Below are positions 1 to 10,813 of a DNA stretch of 64,000 bases, piece by piece. The position numbers and the translations under genes were made by a program. The stretch's first letter is position 1, and every line of letters begins with the position of its first letter. The notes under the pieces are model-generated. The model ran no database searches and was not told the DNA's origin. It worked only from the letters and a program-made list of their open reading frames with translations. Source of the DNA: Arthrobacter sp. zg-Y919 (GTDB lineage Bacteria > Actinomycetota > Actinomycetes > Actinomycetales > Micrococcaceae); contig NZ_CP126242.1 of assembly GCF_030142045.1 (NCBI RefSeq), forward strand, positions 1,426,001 through 1,490,000, given 5' to 3'.

Positions 1-1506
<1,506 letters not shown>

Positions 1507-1515
1507 ACAAATCCG

Positions 1516-1552
1516 GGGCACGCCGGGCGGCAGCGGTCCGCCGGGCGTGCCC
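1516..1552 (+). terminator. Stem-loop terminator after leuA
   Basis: GGGCACGCC (1516-1524) pairs with GGCGTGCCC (1544-1552). After a G-G mismatch, GGCGG pairs with CCGCC across a 7-base loop. No T-run follows, which is common for GC-rich actinobacterial terminators. Confidence 0.6.
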
Positions 1553-1572
1553 GGGCGTGGGAAAATAACAGC

Positions 1573-2322
1573 GTGGCCAAATCCTTTGCATCCCGCACCT
1601 ACCGGGATGACGCGGTTGTCCTGCGCACCCACAAGCTGGGCGAGGCGGACCGCATCCTCGTCCTGCTGACCCGCGAACACGGGCAGGTGCGCGCTGTAGC
1701 CAAGGGCGTCCGGCGGACCTCGAGCAAGTTCGGCGCACGGCTGGAACCGTTCATGGTCGCTGAACTGCTGCTCTCGCACGGACGTAACCTCGACATTGTG
1801 ACGCAGGCCCAGACCAAGGGCGCCTACGGGCACGGGATCGCGGCGGACTACGCCAGATACACCGCGGCAGCCGCGATTGCCGAAACCGCCGAGCGCCTCA
1901 CGGACATTGACGGCGAATCCGCGAAGGCCCATTACCAGCTGGTGATCGGTGCCTTTGCCGCCCTCAGCCGCGGTTCACACGCCCCGGAACTGATCCTGGA
2001 TTCCTACCTGCTGCGGGCACTGGCCACCGCCGGGTGGGCACCGAGTTTCACTGACTGCGCCCGCTGCGGCGCTCCCGGACCGCACACGGCGTTTTCCGCG
2101 CCGCTGGGTGGTGCGGTCTGCCCCGTCTGCCGGCCGCCCGGCTCGGCGTCCCCCTCTGCCGAGACGATGGCACTGCTCGCGGCGCTGCTCACCGGAGACT
2201 GGCCCGCGGCGGATGCCTCGGGTCCGCAGCCACGGCACGAGTCCGCCGGCCTGGTCGCCGGATATCTTCAGTGGCACCTGGAACGGGTGCTGCGGTCCCT
2301 TCAACATGTGGAGCGTGTCTGA
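1573..2322 (+). CDS. recO: DNA repair protein RecO
   Basis: RecF-pathway recombination mediator that helps load RecA on gapped DNA and anneals single strands. It has 249 residues, a normal family length, from a GTG start. The N-terminal OB-fold is recognisable from [19 protein letters not shown] and the following basic stretch [19 protein letters not shown] four-cysteine zinc site is formed by DCARCG and the later CPVC pair. The recO-uppS order is conserved in actinobacteria; uppS begins only 2 bases after the recO stop, so the two are almost certainly cotranscribed. Confidence 0.95.
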   Translation: MAKSFASRTYRDDAVVLRTHKLGEADRILVLLTREHGQVRAVAKGVRRTSSKFGARLEPFMVAELLLSHGRNLDIVTQAQTKGAYGHGIAADYARYTAAAAIAETAERLTDIDGESAKAHYQLVIGAFAALSRGSHAPELILDSYLLRALATAGWAPSFTDCARCGAPGPHTAFSAPLGGAVCPVCRPPGSASPSAETMALLAALLTGDWPAADASGPQPRHESAGLVAGYLQWHLERVLRSLQHVERV

Positions 2323-2324
2323 CC

Positions 2325-3149
2325 TTGCGTTCAAAATCTCCGTCCGCCACCCCGGCAGGACCGGTACGCCCGCCGGAACCGCACCCCTCGGGTGCGGTTC
2401 CCCCGCCGGTCCCTGCCGAGTTGGTCCCCGCCCACGTGGCAATCGTGATGGACGGCAACGGACGGTGGGCCAACCAGCGCGGCCTGCCCCGCACCGAGGG
2501 ACACCGTGCCGGCGAAGCCGCGTTGCTCGACGTGATGGCCGGCGCCATCGAGATGGGCATCAGGCACGTCTCGGTCTACGCCTTCTCCACCGAGAACTGG
2601 AAACGGTCACCGGAGGAAGTCCGCTTTCTGATGGGCTTCAGCCGCGACGTCCTGCGGCGGCAGCGGGACCAGCTCAACGAATGGGGAGTGCGGATCCGCT
2701 GGTCCGGCCGCCGCCCCAGGCTGTGGCAGAGCGTGGTCCGGGAACTGGAAACGGCCGAAGAAGCCACCCGGACCAACACGGTATGCACGCTGAATATGTG
2801 CGTGAACTACGGCGGCCGGGCGGAAATCGCCGACGCCGTCGCTGCGATTGCCGCCGACGTCCAGAAGGGAAAGCTGCGTCCCGGATCGATCTCGGAAAAA
2901 ACCATCCAGAAGTACCTGGACGAACCGGACCTGCCGGACGTGGACCTTTTCCTGCGTACCTCGGGGGAGCAGCGCTTCTCCAACTTCATGCTCTGGCAGT
3001 CCGCCTACGCCGAAATGGTTTTCATGGATACGCTCTGGCCGGACGTTGACCGGCGGACCCTGTGGGAAGCGGTGGAAATCTACGCCCGCCGGGACCGCCG
3101 GTACGGCGGCGCCGTGGACCAGGCGGCCGGGTCCGTTACGGGAGCATAA
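2325..3149 (+). CDS. uppS: Isoprenyl transferase (cis-prenyl diphosphate synthase)
   Basis: Cis-prenyltransferase that extends isoprenyl diphosphate with IPP to make the long-chain lipid carrier for cell-wall glycans. Motifs: [11 protein letters not shown] with the catalytic Asp, [22 protein letters not shown], and the C-terminal [18 protein letters not shown] followed by the FMDTLWPD region. I chose the TTG at 2325, just after the recO stop, because a GGAG lies 11 bases upstream at 2310-2313. The frame stays open upstream inside recO, so an earlier overlapping start is possible. The 274-residue product has a proline-rich N-terminal extension. Its 3' end overlaps the convergent hydrolase gene by 14 bases. 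Confidence 0.93.
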   Translation: MRSKSPSATPAGPVRPPEPHPSGAVPPPVPAELVPAHVAIVMDGNGRWANQRGLPRTEGHRAGEAALLDVMAGAIEMGIRHVSVYAFSTENWKRSPEEVRFLMGFSRDVLRRQRDQLNEWGVRIRWSGRRPRLWQSVVRELETAEEATRTNTVCTLNMCVNYGGRAEIADAVAAIAADVQKGKLRPGSISEKTIQKYLDEPDLPDVDLFLRTSGEQRFSNFMLWQSAYAEMVFMDTLWPDVDRRTLWEAVEIYARRDRRYGGAVDQAAGSVTGA

Positions 3150-4155
3150 ACGCCCGGGCCCACCGCTGGATGCCGGTGTAGACCCGGGTACGGACAGGCA
3201 GGGCGGAAAGCAGGGTGTCGTGCAGGGCGCCGTCGAACCGGTACACCGTGACTTCCGGCCCGAGCAGGACACCGCGCTGGACCATCAGGTTCACGTCCAG
3301 CACGCTGTCGGTGCTCAGCATCCGGGGATTCCAGGTGGCGGCGACCGTCGACGCTGCGGAAGCCAGCAGCAGCACCGGCACCCGGATGTCCAGGCCGCGG
3401 GCCACCCGGGCGTGCCCCGCCAGCACTGCCTTGATCCAGCCGGCACGGACCGGGAAGCTGAACGGCGGCCGCCACTGCGGATTCACATCCCATTCTCCGT
3501 CCATTGACGAGCTGATGCTCCGGAAATAAAAACCGAACTCGGGGATCTTCAGCCGGGTCCGGGGCCGCCGGCGGGCCACCGGTTCCAGCAGCCCGCTGGT
3601 GGCGAAGCGCAGGATCGAACTGCCGCTGAGCTCCAGCCAGGGGCTGTTCAGGATCAATGCCTGCAGGCGGCCGGGAAAACGGTCTGCCCAGAGCGCCGCG
3701 ACCAGCCCGCCGGTCGAGTGGGCCATTATCGTGGTCCGCATGCCGGCGCCGTACCGGGCCCGGACATCCACCGCCATGGCCGCCAGCGCGGCTTCGATGT
3801 CGGCGTCATACTCCGCCAGGTCGCTCACATACCCCTCGGACTGGCCGGGGCGCAGGCTCCGGCCGTACTTCCGCAGGTCCAGGGCATAAAACGGGACACC
3901 CTGTGCGGCCCAGAAGCGGGCCAGATCGGCCTGGAAGAAATAGTCGCTCCAGCCATGCAGGTACAGGACAACGTCGATATCTCCGTCGATATTTCCGTCG
4001 ATCTTGCTGTCGCCCGGTACAGGAGGTACGGGAGGAAGATAGGTGACCAGGGTGGCAACCACCGGGCCTTCGTCATCTGCCCCCAGATCCAGGGTGAGGC
4101 TGTGGAACCCCTCGCCTAGACCATCGGGTTTCCAGGTGGGGTGCTCGTGCCGCAT
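3136..4155 (-). CDS. Alpha/beta hydrolase, serine lipase/aminopeptidase S33 type
   Basis: A 339-residue alpha/beta-fold hydrolase. The nucleophile elbow [11 protein letters not shown] (Ser in HSTGG) lies near residue 170. An oxyanion-type [20 protein letters not shown] lies near residue 65, and a C-terminal [11 protein letters not shown] supplies the catalytic His. It resembles monoacylglycerol-lipase-like S33 enzymes; the substrate is unknown. A short acidic in-frame repeat (DGN-I-DGD-I-D) precedes the first core strand. There is no signal peptide, so it is probably cytoplasmic. It is transcribed divergently from pyrD (79 bases apart) and convergently with uppS. Confidence 0.85.
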   Translation of the reverse strand: MRHEHPTWKPDGLGEGFHSLTLDLGADDEGPVVATLVTYLPPVPPVPGDSKIDGNIDGDIDVVLYLHGWSDYFFQADLARFWAAQGVPFYALDLRKYGRSLRPGQSEGYVSDLAEYDADIEAALAAMAVDVRARYGAGMRTTIMAHSTGGLVAALWADRFPGRLQALILNSPWLELSGSSILRFATSGLLEPVARRRPRTRLKIPEFGFYFRSISSSMDGEWDVNPQWRPPFSFPVRAGWIKAVLAGHARVARGLDIRVPVLLLASAASTVAATWNPRMLSTDSVLDVNLMVQRGVLLGPEVTVYRFDGALHDTLLSALPVRTRVYTGIQRWARAFMLP

Positions 4156-4234
4156 GCCTTCGACAATAGCCGACCCCCGGGCGGATTATCCCCGGGGGTT
4201 TGGCACGCGCTGCCGGGTCTGCAATCTTTGACCT

Positions 4235-5320
4235 ATGCGCATTTATCCAACCTTCTTCCGGCTGGTTTTCTCGGGCATGGACCCTGAACTGGCACACCGG
4301 ATCGGTTTCGACCTGATCCGTGCGGCGGCCCGTACGCCCGCCGGGCCGGTTCTGCGGCGGCTGATGCGGCCGTCGGCGGTTCTGCGGACCGAAGCCCTGG
4401 GACTGACCTTTCCGTCGCCGTTCGGTCTGGCGGCGGGATTCGACAAGGAAGGTTCGGGCATTGCCGCCCTGGGCAACCTGGGGTTCGGGCATGTCGAGGT
4501 AGGGACCGTTACGGCGCAGGCCCAGCCCGGCAACGCCAAGCCGCGACTGTTCCGCCTGGTCGAGGACCGGGCGGTGATCAACCGGATGGGGTTCAACAAC
4601 GACGGGGCCGCGGCGGTGGCGCCGCGCCTGGCGAAGGCCCGGAAATCGCTGACGAAAGCCTTCGGCGATCCGCGCCCGGTGATCGGCGTCAACATCGGCA
4701 AGACGAAGACCGTTGACCTCGCTGACGCCGTCGCGGACTACCTCGCCAGCGCCCGGGAGCTGGCCCCGTACGCCGACTACCTTGCCGTGAACGTCAGTTC
4801 CCCCAACACGCCCGGCCTGCGGCTGCTGCAGGACATTTCCTCGTTACGCCCGCTGCTGGCCCAAGTGGGCAGCGCGGCCGACGAGGCCGCCGGACGGCAT
4901 GTGCCGCTGCTGGTCAAAATCGCACCGGACCTCACCGACGCCGATATTGACGACGTCGCCGAGCTGGCACTGTCGCTGCAGCTGGACGGGGTCATCGCCG
5001 TCAACACCACCGTCACCCGCGAGAACCTGGTGACCGATCCGGAACGAGTGATTGCCTGCGGTGTAGGCGGACTGAGCGGTGCGCCGCTGAAGAAACGCTC
5101 CCTTGAGGTCCTGCACCGGCTGCACGCCCGCCTGGGCCAGGACGGCCCGGCCATCATCTCCGTCGGGGGAGTGGAAACCGCCGCGGACGCCCAGGAACGG
5201 CTGGATGCCGGGGCCGCCCTGGTTCAGGGCTACACCGCGTTCCTCTACGAGGGGCCGTTCTGGGCCGCCCGGATCAACCGCGGCCTGGCCCGGTCCGCAC
5301 GCCGGGCAGCCAAGGGCTGA
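4235..5320 (+). CDS. pyrD: Dihydroorotate dehydrogenase (quinone), class 2
   Basis: Oxidises dihydroorotate to orotate in pyrimidine synthesis and passes electrons to membrane quinones through FMN. The 361-residue length and the amphipathic N-terminus (IYPTFFRLVFSGMDPELAH) are typical of the membrane-associated class 2 enzyme. FMN and active-site motifs are GLAAGFDKEGSGIAALGNLG, NRMGFNNDG, GVNIGKTK, VNVSSPNTPGLRLLQ (class 2 catalytic Ser region), KIAPDLTD, and GGLSGAPLKKRSLEVL with IISVGGVE. The TGA stop at 5318-5320 lies inside the first unit of a 15-base tandem repeat. Confidence 0.97.
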   Translation: MRIYPTFFRLVFSGMDPELAHRIGFDLIRAAARTPAGPVLRRLMRPSAVLRTEALGLTFPSPFGLAAGFDKEGSGIAALGNLGFGHVEVGTVTAQAQPGNAKPRLFRLVEDRAVINRMGFNNDGAAAVAPRLAKARKSLTKAFGDPRPVIGVNIGKTKTVDLADAVADYLASARELAPYADYLAVNVSSPNTPGLRLLQDISSLRPLLAQVGSAADEAAGRHVPLLVKIAPDLTDADIDDVAELALSLQLDGVIAVNTTVTRENLVTDPERVIACGVGGLSGAPLKKRSLEVLHRLHARLGQDGPAIISVGGVETAADAQERLDAGAALVQGYTAFLYEGPFWAARINRGLARSARRAAKG

Positions 5321-5383
5321 CCCGGCCTGGGCTGAACCGGCAAGGACTGACCCGGCAAGGGCTGACCCGGCCAGGAGTGAGCC
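5312..5383. repeat. 15-base tandem repeat at the 3' end of pyrD
   Basis: Five imperfect 15-base units start at 5312, 5327, 5342, 5357 and 5372. Unit 1 is AAGGGCTGACCCGGC and unit 4 is identical to it; unit 3 differs by one base. The first unit contains the pyrD stop codon, so the repeat has grown out of the end of the gene. Confidence 0.8.
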
Positions 5384-5400
5384 AAAGAGGGACTTAACGA

Positions 5401-5432
5401 AAGAAGGGCCGCCCGCGGGCGGCCCTTCTTTG
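5401..5432. terminator. Perfect bidirectional terminator between pyrD and DUF3043 gene
   Basis: A 32-base perfect palindrome with two 16-base arms (AAAGAAGGGCCGCCCG and its exact complement) and no intervening base. It ends in T-rich sequence on both strands and sits between convergent genes, so it can serve both. Confidence 0.9.
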
Positions 5433-5449
5433 CTGTGGAGCGGGAACTG

Positions 5450-6043
5450 TCAGGACGGGTACTGGCCGCGGCCAACCTGCGGTTTGGGAAGGCGGAAACG
5501 CCGGAGCTGGAGGGACCGGGACACCCCGTACCAGACGTCGCCGGAATTGGGGCCGCCGAACTTGGCGGTCAGCCGCTTGCGGATCTGGCGGCGCAGCATA
5601 AAGCTGTCCGCAATGACCAGCAGGATTAGCACCCAGAAAGCCGCCATGACGATCAGCTGGACGTCGATGTTCTGGATGAAGCTGAAGAGGACGAACACAA
5701 GTGCCGCGATCATGATGAACTCGCCGACATTCCAGCGGGCATCCACGATGTCGCGGACAAACCTGCGGTTGGGGCCCTTGTCCCGCAGGGGAAGGTAGCG
5801 TTCCTCACCGGTGTCCAGGGCGCGGCGGGTCTTGAGCCGCTCTTCCCGCAGGGCCTCACGGTTGGCCGCCTTGGCAGCCTTCCGGTCGTCGGGGACCAGC
5901 GGGCGCCGGCGTGCGGCTACCTGGTCCTTGCGGCGGGGCGTAGGAGCACCTTTACCCACCCGTACATTGGCTGCCTGTTCAGCGGCAGCTGCCTGGTCCA
6001 CAGGTTCCTGCGCGGTGGGCGCTTCTTTCTTTCGTCCAAACAC
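5450..6043 (-). CDS. DUF3043 domain membrane protein
   Basis: A 197-residue protein from a GTG start. The N-terminal third is hydrophilic and basic (MFGRKKEAPTAQEP, then RKDQVAARRRPLVPDDRKAAKAAN). It carries RRALDTGEERYLPLRDKGP and RFVRDIVDARWNVGEF, typical of actinobacterial DUF3043 proteins. Two hydrophobic helices (FIMIAALVFVLFSFI and LIVMAAFWVLILLVIADSF) lie near residues 110-160 and are followed by a basic tail. It is probably an inner-membrane protein with cytoplasmic ends. The function is unknown. It is divergent from the dipeptidase gene and only about 40 bases separate the starts. Confidence 0.85.
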   Translation of the reverse strand: MFGRKKEAPTAQEPVDQAAAAEQAANVRVGKGAPTPRRKDQVAARRRPLVPDDRKAAKAANREALREERLKTRRALDTGEERYLPLRDKGPNRRFVRDIVDARWNVGEFIMIAALVFVLFSFIQNIDVQLIVMAAFWVLILLVIADSFMLRRQIRKRLTAKFGGPNSGDVWYGVSRSLQLRRFRLPKPQVGRGQYPS

Positions 6044-6081
6044 ACCCCAAGGATACCGTGAAAGATTGTAGGGTTTTGGCT

Positions 6082-7497
6082 ATGACTTCCAACCCCGCCC
6101 AAGACGCAGTTCCCTCGTCCCCGGACATCCACGAGGACGCTCTCCGCTCCAGCGTCGCCGCGGACTTCCCGCGGACCGTCGAGCAGCTCAAGTCCCTGGT
6201 CAGCATTCCAGGCATCGCCTGGGACTCTTTTGATCCCGAACACCTTAACCGCAGTGCCGCCGCCGTCGCCGAGCTGGTCCGCGAAGCCGGCATCGAGGAT
6301 GTGCAGGTGCTCCGCGTGGATAACAACGGGACTCCCGGCGGCCCCGCCGTCGTCGCCCGCCGCCCGGCGCGGGAAGGCGCGCCCACTGTGCTGCTCTACG
6401 CCCACCACGATGTCCAGCCGCCCGGAGATCCGGACCTTTGGGACAGTGAGCCCTTCACCGCCGAGGAACGCAACGGGCGGCTCTACGGCCGCGGCGCGGC
6501 GGACGACAAGGCCGGCATCATGGCGCACATTGGTGCGCTGCGGGCCCTTGAGGACGTGCTGGGGGAGGAGTCCGGCGTCGGCGTCACCCTGTTCATCGAA
6601 GGCGAGGAAGAGGCCGGATCCCCGACCTTCCGGACCTTCCTGGAGACCTACCAGGACCTGCTCCGCGCCGACGTCATTGTGGTTGCCGACTCGGGCAACT
6701 GGAAGGTAGGCGTCCCGGCGCTCACCACGAGCCTGCGCGGACTGGTGGACGGCACGGTGGAGGTCCAGGTCCTGGACCACGCCGTGCACTCGGGCATGTT
6801 CGGCGGTCCGGTACTGGACGCACCCACCCTGCTCGCCCGCCTGATCGCGACCTTCCACGACGACGCCGGCGACGTCGCCATCTCCGGGCTCGTCTCCACC
6901 GATGACGCCGCCGTGGATTACCCGGAGGAGGACTTCCGGGCGGATTCATCCCTGCTCGACGGCGTCCGCCTCGCGGGAACCGGTTCCATTGCCTCGCGGC
7001 TCTGGACCAAGCCCGCGCTGTCCATCATCGGGATCGACGTACCCACGGTGGCCATGTCCTCGAACACCATCCAGCCCAAGGCACGGGCCAAGTTCAGCCT
7101 GCGCCTGGCCCCCGGGCAGAGCCCGGAGGCCGCCATGGAAGCCGTGCAGGCACACGTGCAGGCCAACGCCCCGTTCGGTGCCAAGGTCACCTTCACCCCG
7201 GGGGAGCAGGGCAATGCCTTCGCCACCGACACCACCGCCAGCGCCGCACGCACCGCGCTCTGGGCCCTGGAACGGGCGTGGGGAGTGCAGCCGGTGGAAT
7301 CCGGCATGGGCGGCTCTATCCCGTTCATTTCAGACTTGGTGGAACTGTTCCCGCAGGCGCAGATCCTGATCACCGGCGTCGAAGATCCGGATTCCCGGGC
7401 CCACAGCGCCAATGAGTCACTGGACCTGAACGATTTCCGGAACGCCATCCTGGCCGAAGCGCTGCTCCTTGCCCGCCTGGGGGCCGTCGCCGGCTAG
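6082..7497 (+). CDS. M20 family metallopeptidase (dipeptidase)
   Basis: A 471-residue dinuclear zinc dipeptidase of the M20/CNDP type. Metal-ligand motifs run in order: LLYAHHDVQPPGD (His), GRGAADDKAGIMAHIGAL (bridging Asp), LFIEGEEEAGSPTF (catalytic Glu plus ligand Glu), VVADSGNW (Asp), and a C-terminal His in DSRAHSANESLDL. The lid/dimerisation domain is inserted around LRGLVDGTVEVQVLDHAVHSG. I chose ATG at 6082; a GTG at 6058 would add eight residues with no better ribosome site. It probably degrades dipeptides in the cytoplasm. Confidence 0.9.
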   Translation: MTSNPAQDAVPSSPDIHEDALRSSVAADFPRTVEQLKSLVSIPGIAWDSFDPEHLNRSAAAVAELVREAGIEDVQVLRVDNNGTPGGPAVVARRPAREGAPTVLLYAHHDVQPPGDPDLWDSEPFTAEERNGRLYGRGAADDKAGIMAHIGALRALEDVLGEESGVGVTLFIEGEEEAGSPTFRTFLETYQDLLRADVIVVADSGNWKVGVPALTTSLRGLVDGTVEVQVLDHAVHSGMFGGPVLDAPTLLARLIATFHDDAGDVAISGLVSTDDAAVDYPEEDFRADSSLLDGVRLAGTGSIASRLWTKPALSIIGIDVPTVAMSSNTIQPKARAKFSLRLAPGQSPEAAMEAVQAHVQANAPFGAKVTFTPGEQGNAFATDTTASAARTALWALERAWGVQPVESGMGGSIPFISDLVELFPQAQILITGVEDPDSRAHSANESLDLNDFRNAILAEALLLARLGAVAG

Positions 7498-7512
7498 GCG
7501 GCAGGACACAGG

Positions 7513-7549
7513 CAGGTGCCGGGTGGGAATCAACATTGCCCGGCACCTG
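7513..7549 (+). terminator. Terminator after M20 dipeptidase
   Basis: CAGGTGCCGGG (7513-7523) and CCCGGCACCTG (7539-7549) form a perfect 11-bp stem with a 15-base loop, followed by TTAGATCGTTG. Confidence 0.75.
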
Positions 7550-7656
7550 TTAGATCGTTGGGGGACAGCAGACGTACCATTGAGACACTGGTCCCGGCCC
7601 GCGGCAGGCGCATAAGGCTTGCCCGCGGATAGACCAGCTGAGGAAAGAGAGAAACT

Positions 7657-8037
7657 ATGAGCGTTTCCACCAGCGAAAACATCACCACCGCAGCAGAGGC
7701 GGAACTGCCCGTACACGAAGTGCTGTTGTCGGATGTCGCAGCGCAGAAGGTCCGCAGCCTGCTGGAGCAGGAAGGCCGCACCGACCTCCGTCTCCGCGTG
7801 GCTGTGCAGCCCGGAGGCTGCTCCGGACTCATCTACCAGCTCTACTTCGACGAGCGTGTCCTGGACGGCGACGCCGTCCGCGACTTCGACGGCGTCGAGG
7901 TCATTGTGGACAAGATGAGCGTTCCGTACCTTTCGGGCGCATCGATCGACTTCGAAGACACCATTTCGAAGCAGGGGTTCACCATCGACAACCCCAATGC
8001 CGGCGGCTCGTGTGCCTGTGGAGATTCCTTCCACTAG
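7657..8037 (+). CDS. HesB/IscA-type iron-sulfur insertion protein (ErpA-like)
   Basis: A-type carrier that delivers Fe-S clusters to apoproteins. It has 126 residues. The three family cysteines are present: Cys55 in VQPGGCSGLIYQLYF, and Cys119 and Cys121 in GGSCACGDSFH. ATG at 7657 is preceded by GAGGAAAGAG. It stands alone upstream of ctaC, as in many actinobacteria, where a cluster-delivery protein sits beside the respiratory genes that need Fe-S (Rieske) cofactors. Whether it is functionally ErpA or IscA cannot be told from the sequence. Confidence 0.92.
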   Translation: MSVSTSENITTAAEAELPVHEVLLSDVAAQKVRSLLEQEGRTDLRLRVAVQPGGCSGLIYQLYFDERVLDGDAVRDFDGVEVIVDKMSVPYLSGASIDFEDTISKQGFTIDNPNAGGSCACGDSFH

Positions 8038-8083
8038 GACCCATCGCTCCGGCGGCCCCGTAATAGGAGCATTAATGGCCCGG

Positions 8084-8114
8084 CGCGGCGGTGATCTGTC
8101 ACTGGATCGCCGCG
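8084..8114. terminator. Stem-loop between Fe-S gene and ctaC
   Basis: CGCGGCG (8084-8090) pairs with CGCCGCG (8108-8114), enclosing a smaller GTGA/TCAC hairpin. It lies in the 184-base spacer before ctaC and may end the upstream transcript. No clear T-run follows. Confidence 0.4.
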
Positions 8115-8221
8115 CGTACGGGTAAGCTCTACACGTAGTAGTAAAACTAATGTCCGTAACCGGGAACTTTTTTGTGCCTGGGACGGACAGCACTTGCACG
8201 CAACAAGAGGAAGGGCCGTCT

Positions 8222-9079
8222 GTGAGTTCGCAGGACCGAACCAGCAGCCGACGCGCCAGGATCTTAAAGATCTCAGCCGTAACGTCGGCCGGCGCGTTGT
8301 TTTTATCGGGGTGTTCATCGGAGGCTCAAACGGGCTGGTTGCCGTCGGACCGCGACACCACTAACCACACCGGCCGCATTATTGACCTGTGGGTCAACTC
8401 GTGGATTGCCGCACTGGCGGTTGGTATCCTCACCTGGGCTTTGATCCTGTGGTGCATGGTTGCCTACCGCCGCCGCAAGAACGAGACCGGGTACCCGCGC
8501 CAGCTCAGCTACAACCTGCCGCTGGAAATCTTCTACACGGCCGTCCCGCTGTTCATGGTTTTGGTGTTGTTCTACTTCACCAACCAGGACATCAAGGCGA
8601 TCAATGCGACCAGCGATGACCCGGACCGGGTCATCATTGACGTCCGCGCCAAGCAGTGGTCCTGGGACTTCAACTACGTCAACGAAGACAAGTACTACCA
8701 GGGCACGCAGGTCAACCTCGACGGCACCGAAGTTTCGGCCGACGAGTTCCCGACCCTGGTGCTCCCCGTTGACCAGACCATCGAACTGCAGCTGAACACC
8801 CGCGATGTGCAGCACTCCTTCTGGGTGCCTGCCTTCCTGCAGAAGATGGATATCTACCCCGGCCGCACCAACGTCATCACCCTCGAAACCGGCAAGACCG
8901 GAACCTTCGACGGTAAGTGTGCGGAGCTGTGCGGCGAGTACCACTCCGAAATGCTCTTCAACGTAGAGGTAGTCTCCGAGGCGGAGTACGACCAGTACGT
9001 GGAAACCCTGCCTACCGGCCAGGTCACCGGCGACTACGACCGGCAGTACAACTCAGAATCAAGCGAAGTTAGGAGGTAG
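8222..9079 (+). CDS. ctaC: Cytochrome c oxidase subunit II
   Basis: Carries the CuA centre that accepts electrons for the aa3 oxidase. I chose GTG at 8222 (AGAGGAAGGG just upstream), giving 285 residues with a lipoprotein signal (LSGC, Cys31), as is usual for actinobacterial CtaC. Two membrane helices follow (IAALAVGILTWALILWCMV and IFYTAVPLFMVLVLFYF). CuA ligands are in DVQHSFWVPAFLQKMDIYPG and CAELCGEYHSEM (C-x3-C, His, Met). It is first in ctaC-ctaD-ctaF; ctaD starts 9 bases later. Confidence 0.95.
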   Translation: MSSQDRTSSRRARILKISAVTSAGALFLSGCSSEAQTGWLPSDRDTTNHTGRIIDLWVNSWIAALAVGILTWALILWCMVAYRRRKNETGYPRQLSYNLPLEIFYTAVPLFMVLVLFYFTNQDIKAINATSDDPDRVIIDVRAKQWSWDFNYVNEDKYYQGTQVNLDGTEVSADEFPTLVLPVDQTIELQLNTRDVQHSFWVPAFLQKMDIYPGRTNVITLETGKTGTFDGKCAELCGEYHSEMLFNVEVVSEAEYDQYVETLPTGQVTGDYDRQYNSESSEVRR

Positions 9080-9088
9080 GAGGACGCT

Positions 9089-10813
9089 ATGACTACTCTC
9101 GAATACACTTCGGAAGATTCCAGCACCAGGGTTGCACCCCGCGTAGTACCCGTCTCCAAGGGACGCATCGTCGTCAGTTGGATCACCTCCACTGACCACA
9201 AGACGATCGGGTACATGTACCTGATTTCGTCATTCATCTTCTTCTGCCTCGCAGGCGTGATGGCCCTGGTCATCCGTGCGGAGCTGTTTGAACCCGGTAT
9301 GCAGATCCTGCAGACCAAGGACCAGTACAACCAGCTGTTCACGATGCACGGCACCGTGATGCTGCTGATGTTCGCCACCCCGCTGTTCTCCGGCTTCGCG
9401 AATGTCATCATGCCCCTGCAGATCGGTGCACCCGACGTCGCCTTCCCGCGGCTGAATGCCCTCGCGTTCTGGTTCTTCCTCTTTGGCAGCACCATTGCAG
9501 TGGCCGGCTTCATCACCCCGCAGGGTGCCGCGTCCTTCGGCTGGTTCGCCTACACGCCGTTGTCCAGCACCACGTTCTCTCCGGGTGTGGGCGGTGACCT
9601 CTGGGTCTTCGGCCTGGCTCTCTCCGGCTTCGGCACCATCCTCGGTGCGGTCAACTTCATCACCACGATCATCTGCATGCGTGCCCCGGGCATGACCATG
9701 TGGCGGATGCCGATCTTCACCTGGAACACCCTCGTGACGGCCATCCTGGTCCTGATGGCGTTCCCGCCCCTGGCGGCAGCACTCTTCGCCCTCGGCGCCG
9801 ACCGCCGCTTCGGAGCGCATATCTTCGATCCCGAGCGTGGCGGTGCCATCCTGTGGCAGCACCTGTTCTGGTTCTTCGGCCACCCCGAGGTCTACATCAT
9901 CGCGCTGCCGTTCTTCGGCATCGTCTCCGAGATCTTCCCGGTCTTCAGCCGCAAGCCGATCTTCGGCTACAAGGGCCTGGTGTACGCCACCATCGCCATT
10001 GCAGCACTGTCGGTGACTGTCTGGGCGCACCACATGTACGTGACCGGCGCGGTCATGCTGCCGTTCTTCGCCTTCATGACCATGTTGATTGCGGTGCCCA
10101 CGGGCGTGAAGTTCTTCAACTGGATCGGCACCATGTGGCGGGGGTCCATTACGTTTGAGACGCCCATGCTCTGGAGCATCGGCTTCCTCATCACGTTCCT
10201 CTTCGGTGGCCTGACCGGAATCATCCTGTCCTCCCCGCCGCTGGACTTCCACGTCTCGGATACGTACTTCGTGGTCGCCCACTTCCACTACGTCATCTTC
10301 GGCACCGTCGTATTCGCCATGTTCGCCGGCTTCTACTTTTGGTGGCCCAAGTGGACCGGCAAGATGCTCAACGAACGCCTGGGCAAGATCCACTTCTGGC
10401 TCCTGTTCTTCGGCTTCCACGGCACTTTCCTGATCCAGCACTGGCTGGGCGTGCTCGGTATGCCGCGCCGCTACGCCGACTACCTGGTGGAAGACAACTT
10501 CACCGCGATGAACCAGTTCTCCACCATCGCCTCCTTCGTCCTCGGTGCTTCGATGATCCCGTTCTTCTGGAACGTGTACATCACCTGGCGCCATGGCAAG
10601 AAGGTAGAAGTGGACGATCCCTGGGGCTTCGGTGGCTCGCTCGAATGGGCAACATCCTGCCCGCCGCCGCGGCACAACTTCACCTCGCTGCCCCGGATCC
10701 GTTCGGAGCGTCCGGCCCTGGATCTGCACCACCCCGAGCTGCAGCAGCACGTCACTGACGATTCCGCCGCTGCCAAGGTATTCGGCCCCGGCGACCGGAA
10801 GGAAAAGGTCTAA
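9089..10813 (+). CDS. ctaD: Cytochrome c oxidase subunit I
   Basis: Catalytic subunit holding heme a and the heme a3-CuB site where oxygen is reduced and protons are pumped. It has 574 residues and about 12 membrane helices. Diagnostic motifs are [15 protein letters not shown] (heme a His), [16 protein letters not shown] (CuB His with the cross-linked Tyr), AHHMYVTG (CuB His pair) and [15 protein letters not shown] (heme ligands). A strong ribosome site (AGGAGG, repeated) precedes the ATG at 9089. Its TAA overlaps the ATG of ctaF by one base, so translation is probably coupled. Confidence 0.97.
   Translation: MTTLEYTSEDSSTRVAPRVVPVSKGRIVVSWITSTDHKTIGYMYLISSFIFFCLAGVMALVIRAELFEPGMQILQTKDQYNQLFTMHGTVMLLMFATPLFSGFANVIMPLQIGAPDVAFPRLNALAFWFFLFGSTIAVAGFITPQGAASFGWFAYTPLSSTTFSPGVGGDLWVFGLALSGFGTILGAVNFITTIICMRAPGMTMWRMPIFTWNTLVTAILVLMAFPPLAAALFALGADRRFGAHIFDPERGGAILWQHLFWFFGHPEVYIIALPFFGIVSEIFPVFSRKPIFGYKGLVYATIAIAALSVTVWAHHMYVTGAVMLPFFAFMTMLIAVPTGVKFFNWIGTMWRGSITFETPMLWSIGFLITFLFGGLTGIILSSPPLDFHVSDTYFVVAHFHYVIFGTVVFAMFAGFYFWWPKWTGKMLNERLGKIHFWLLFFGFHGTFLIQHWLGVLGMPRRYADYLVEDNFTAMNQFSTIASFVLGASMIPFFWNVYITWRHGKKVEVDDPWGFGGSLEWATSCPPPRHNFTSLPRIRSERPALDLHHPELQQHVTDDSAAAKVFGPGDRKEKV

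Noticed and set aside
5103..5798. Open frame continuing through the 15-base repeat after pyrD (repeated ADPAR-type peptide)
   Set aside because: It is a shifted frame over pyrD and the tandem repeat; it reads through the terminator and antisense to the DUF3043 gene.
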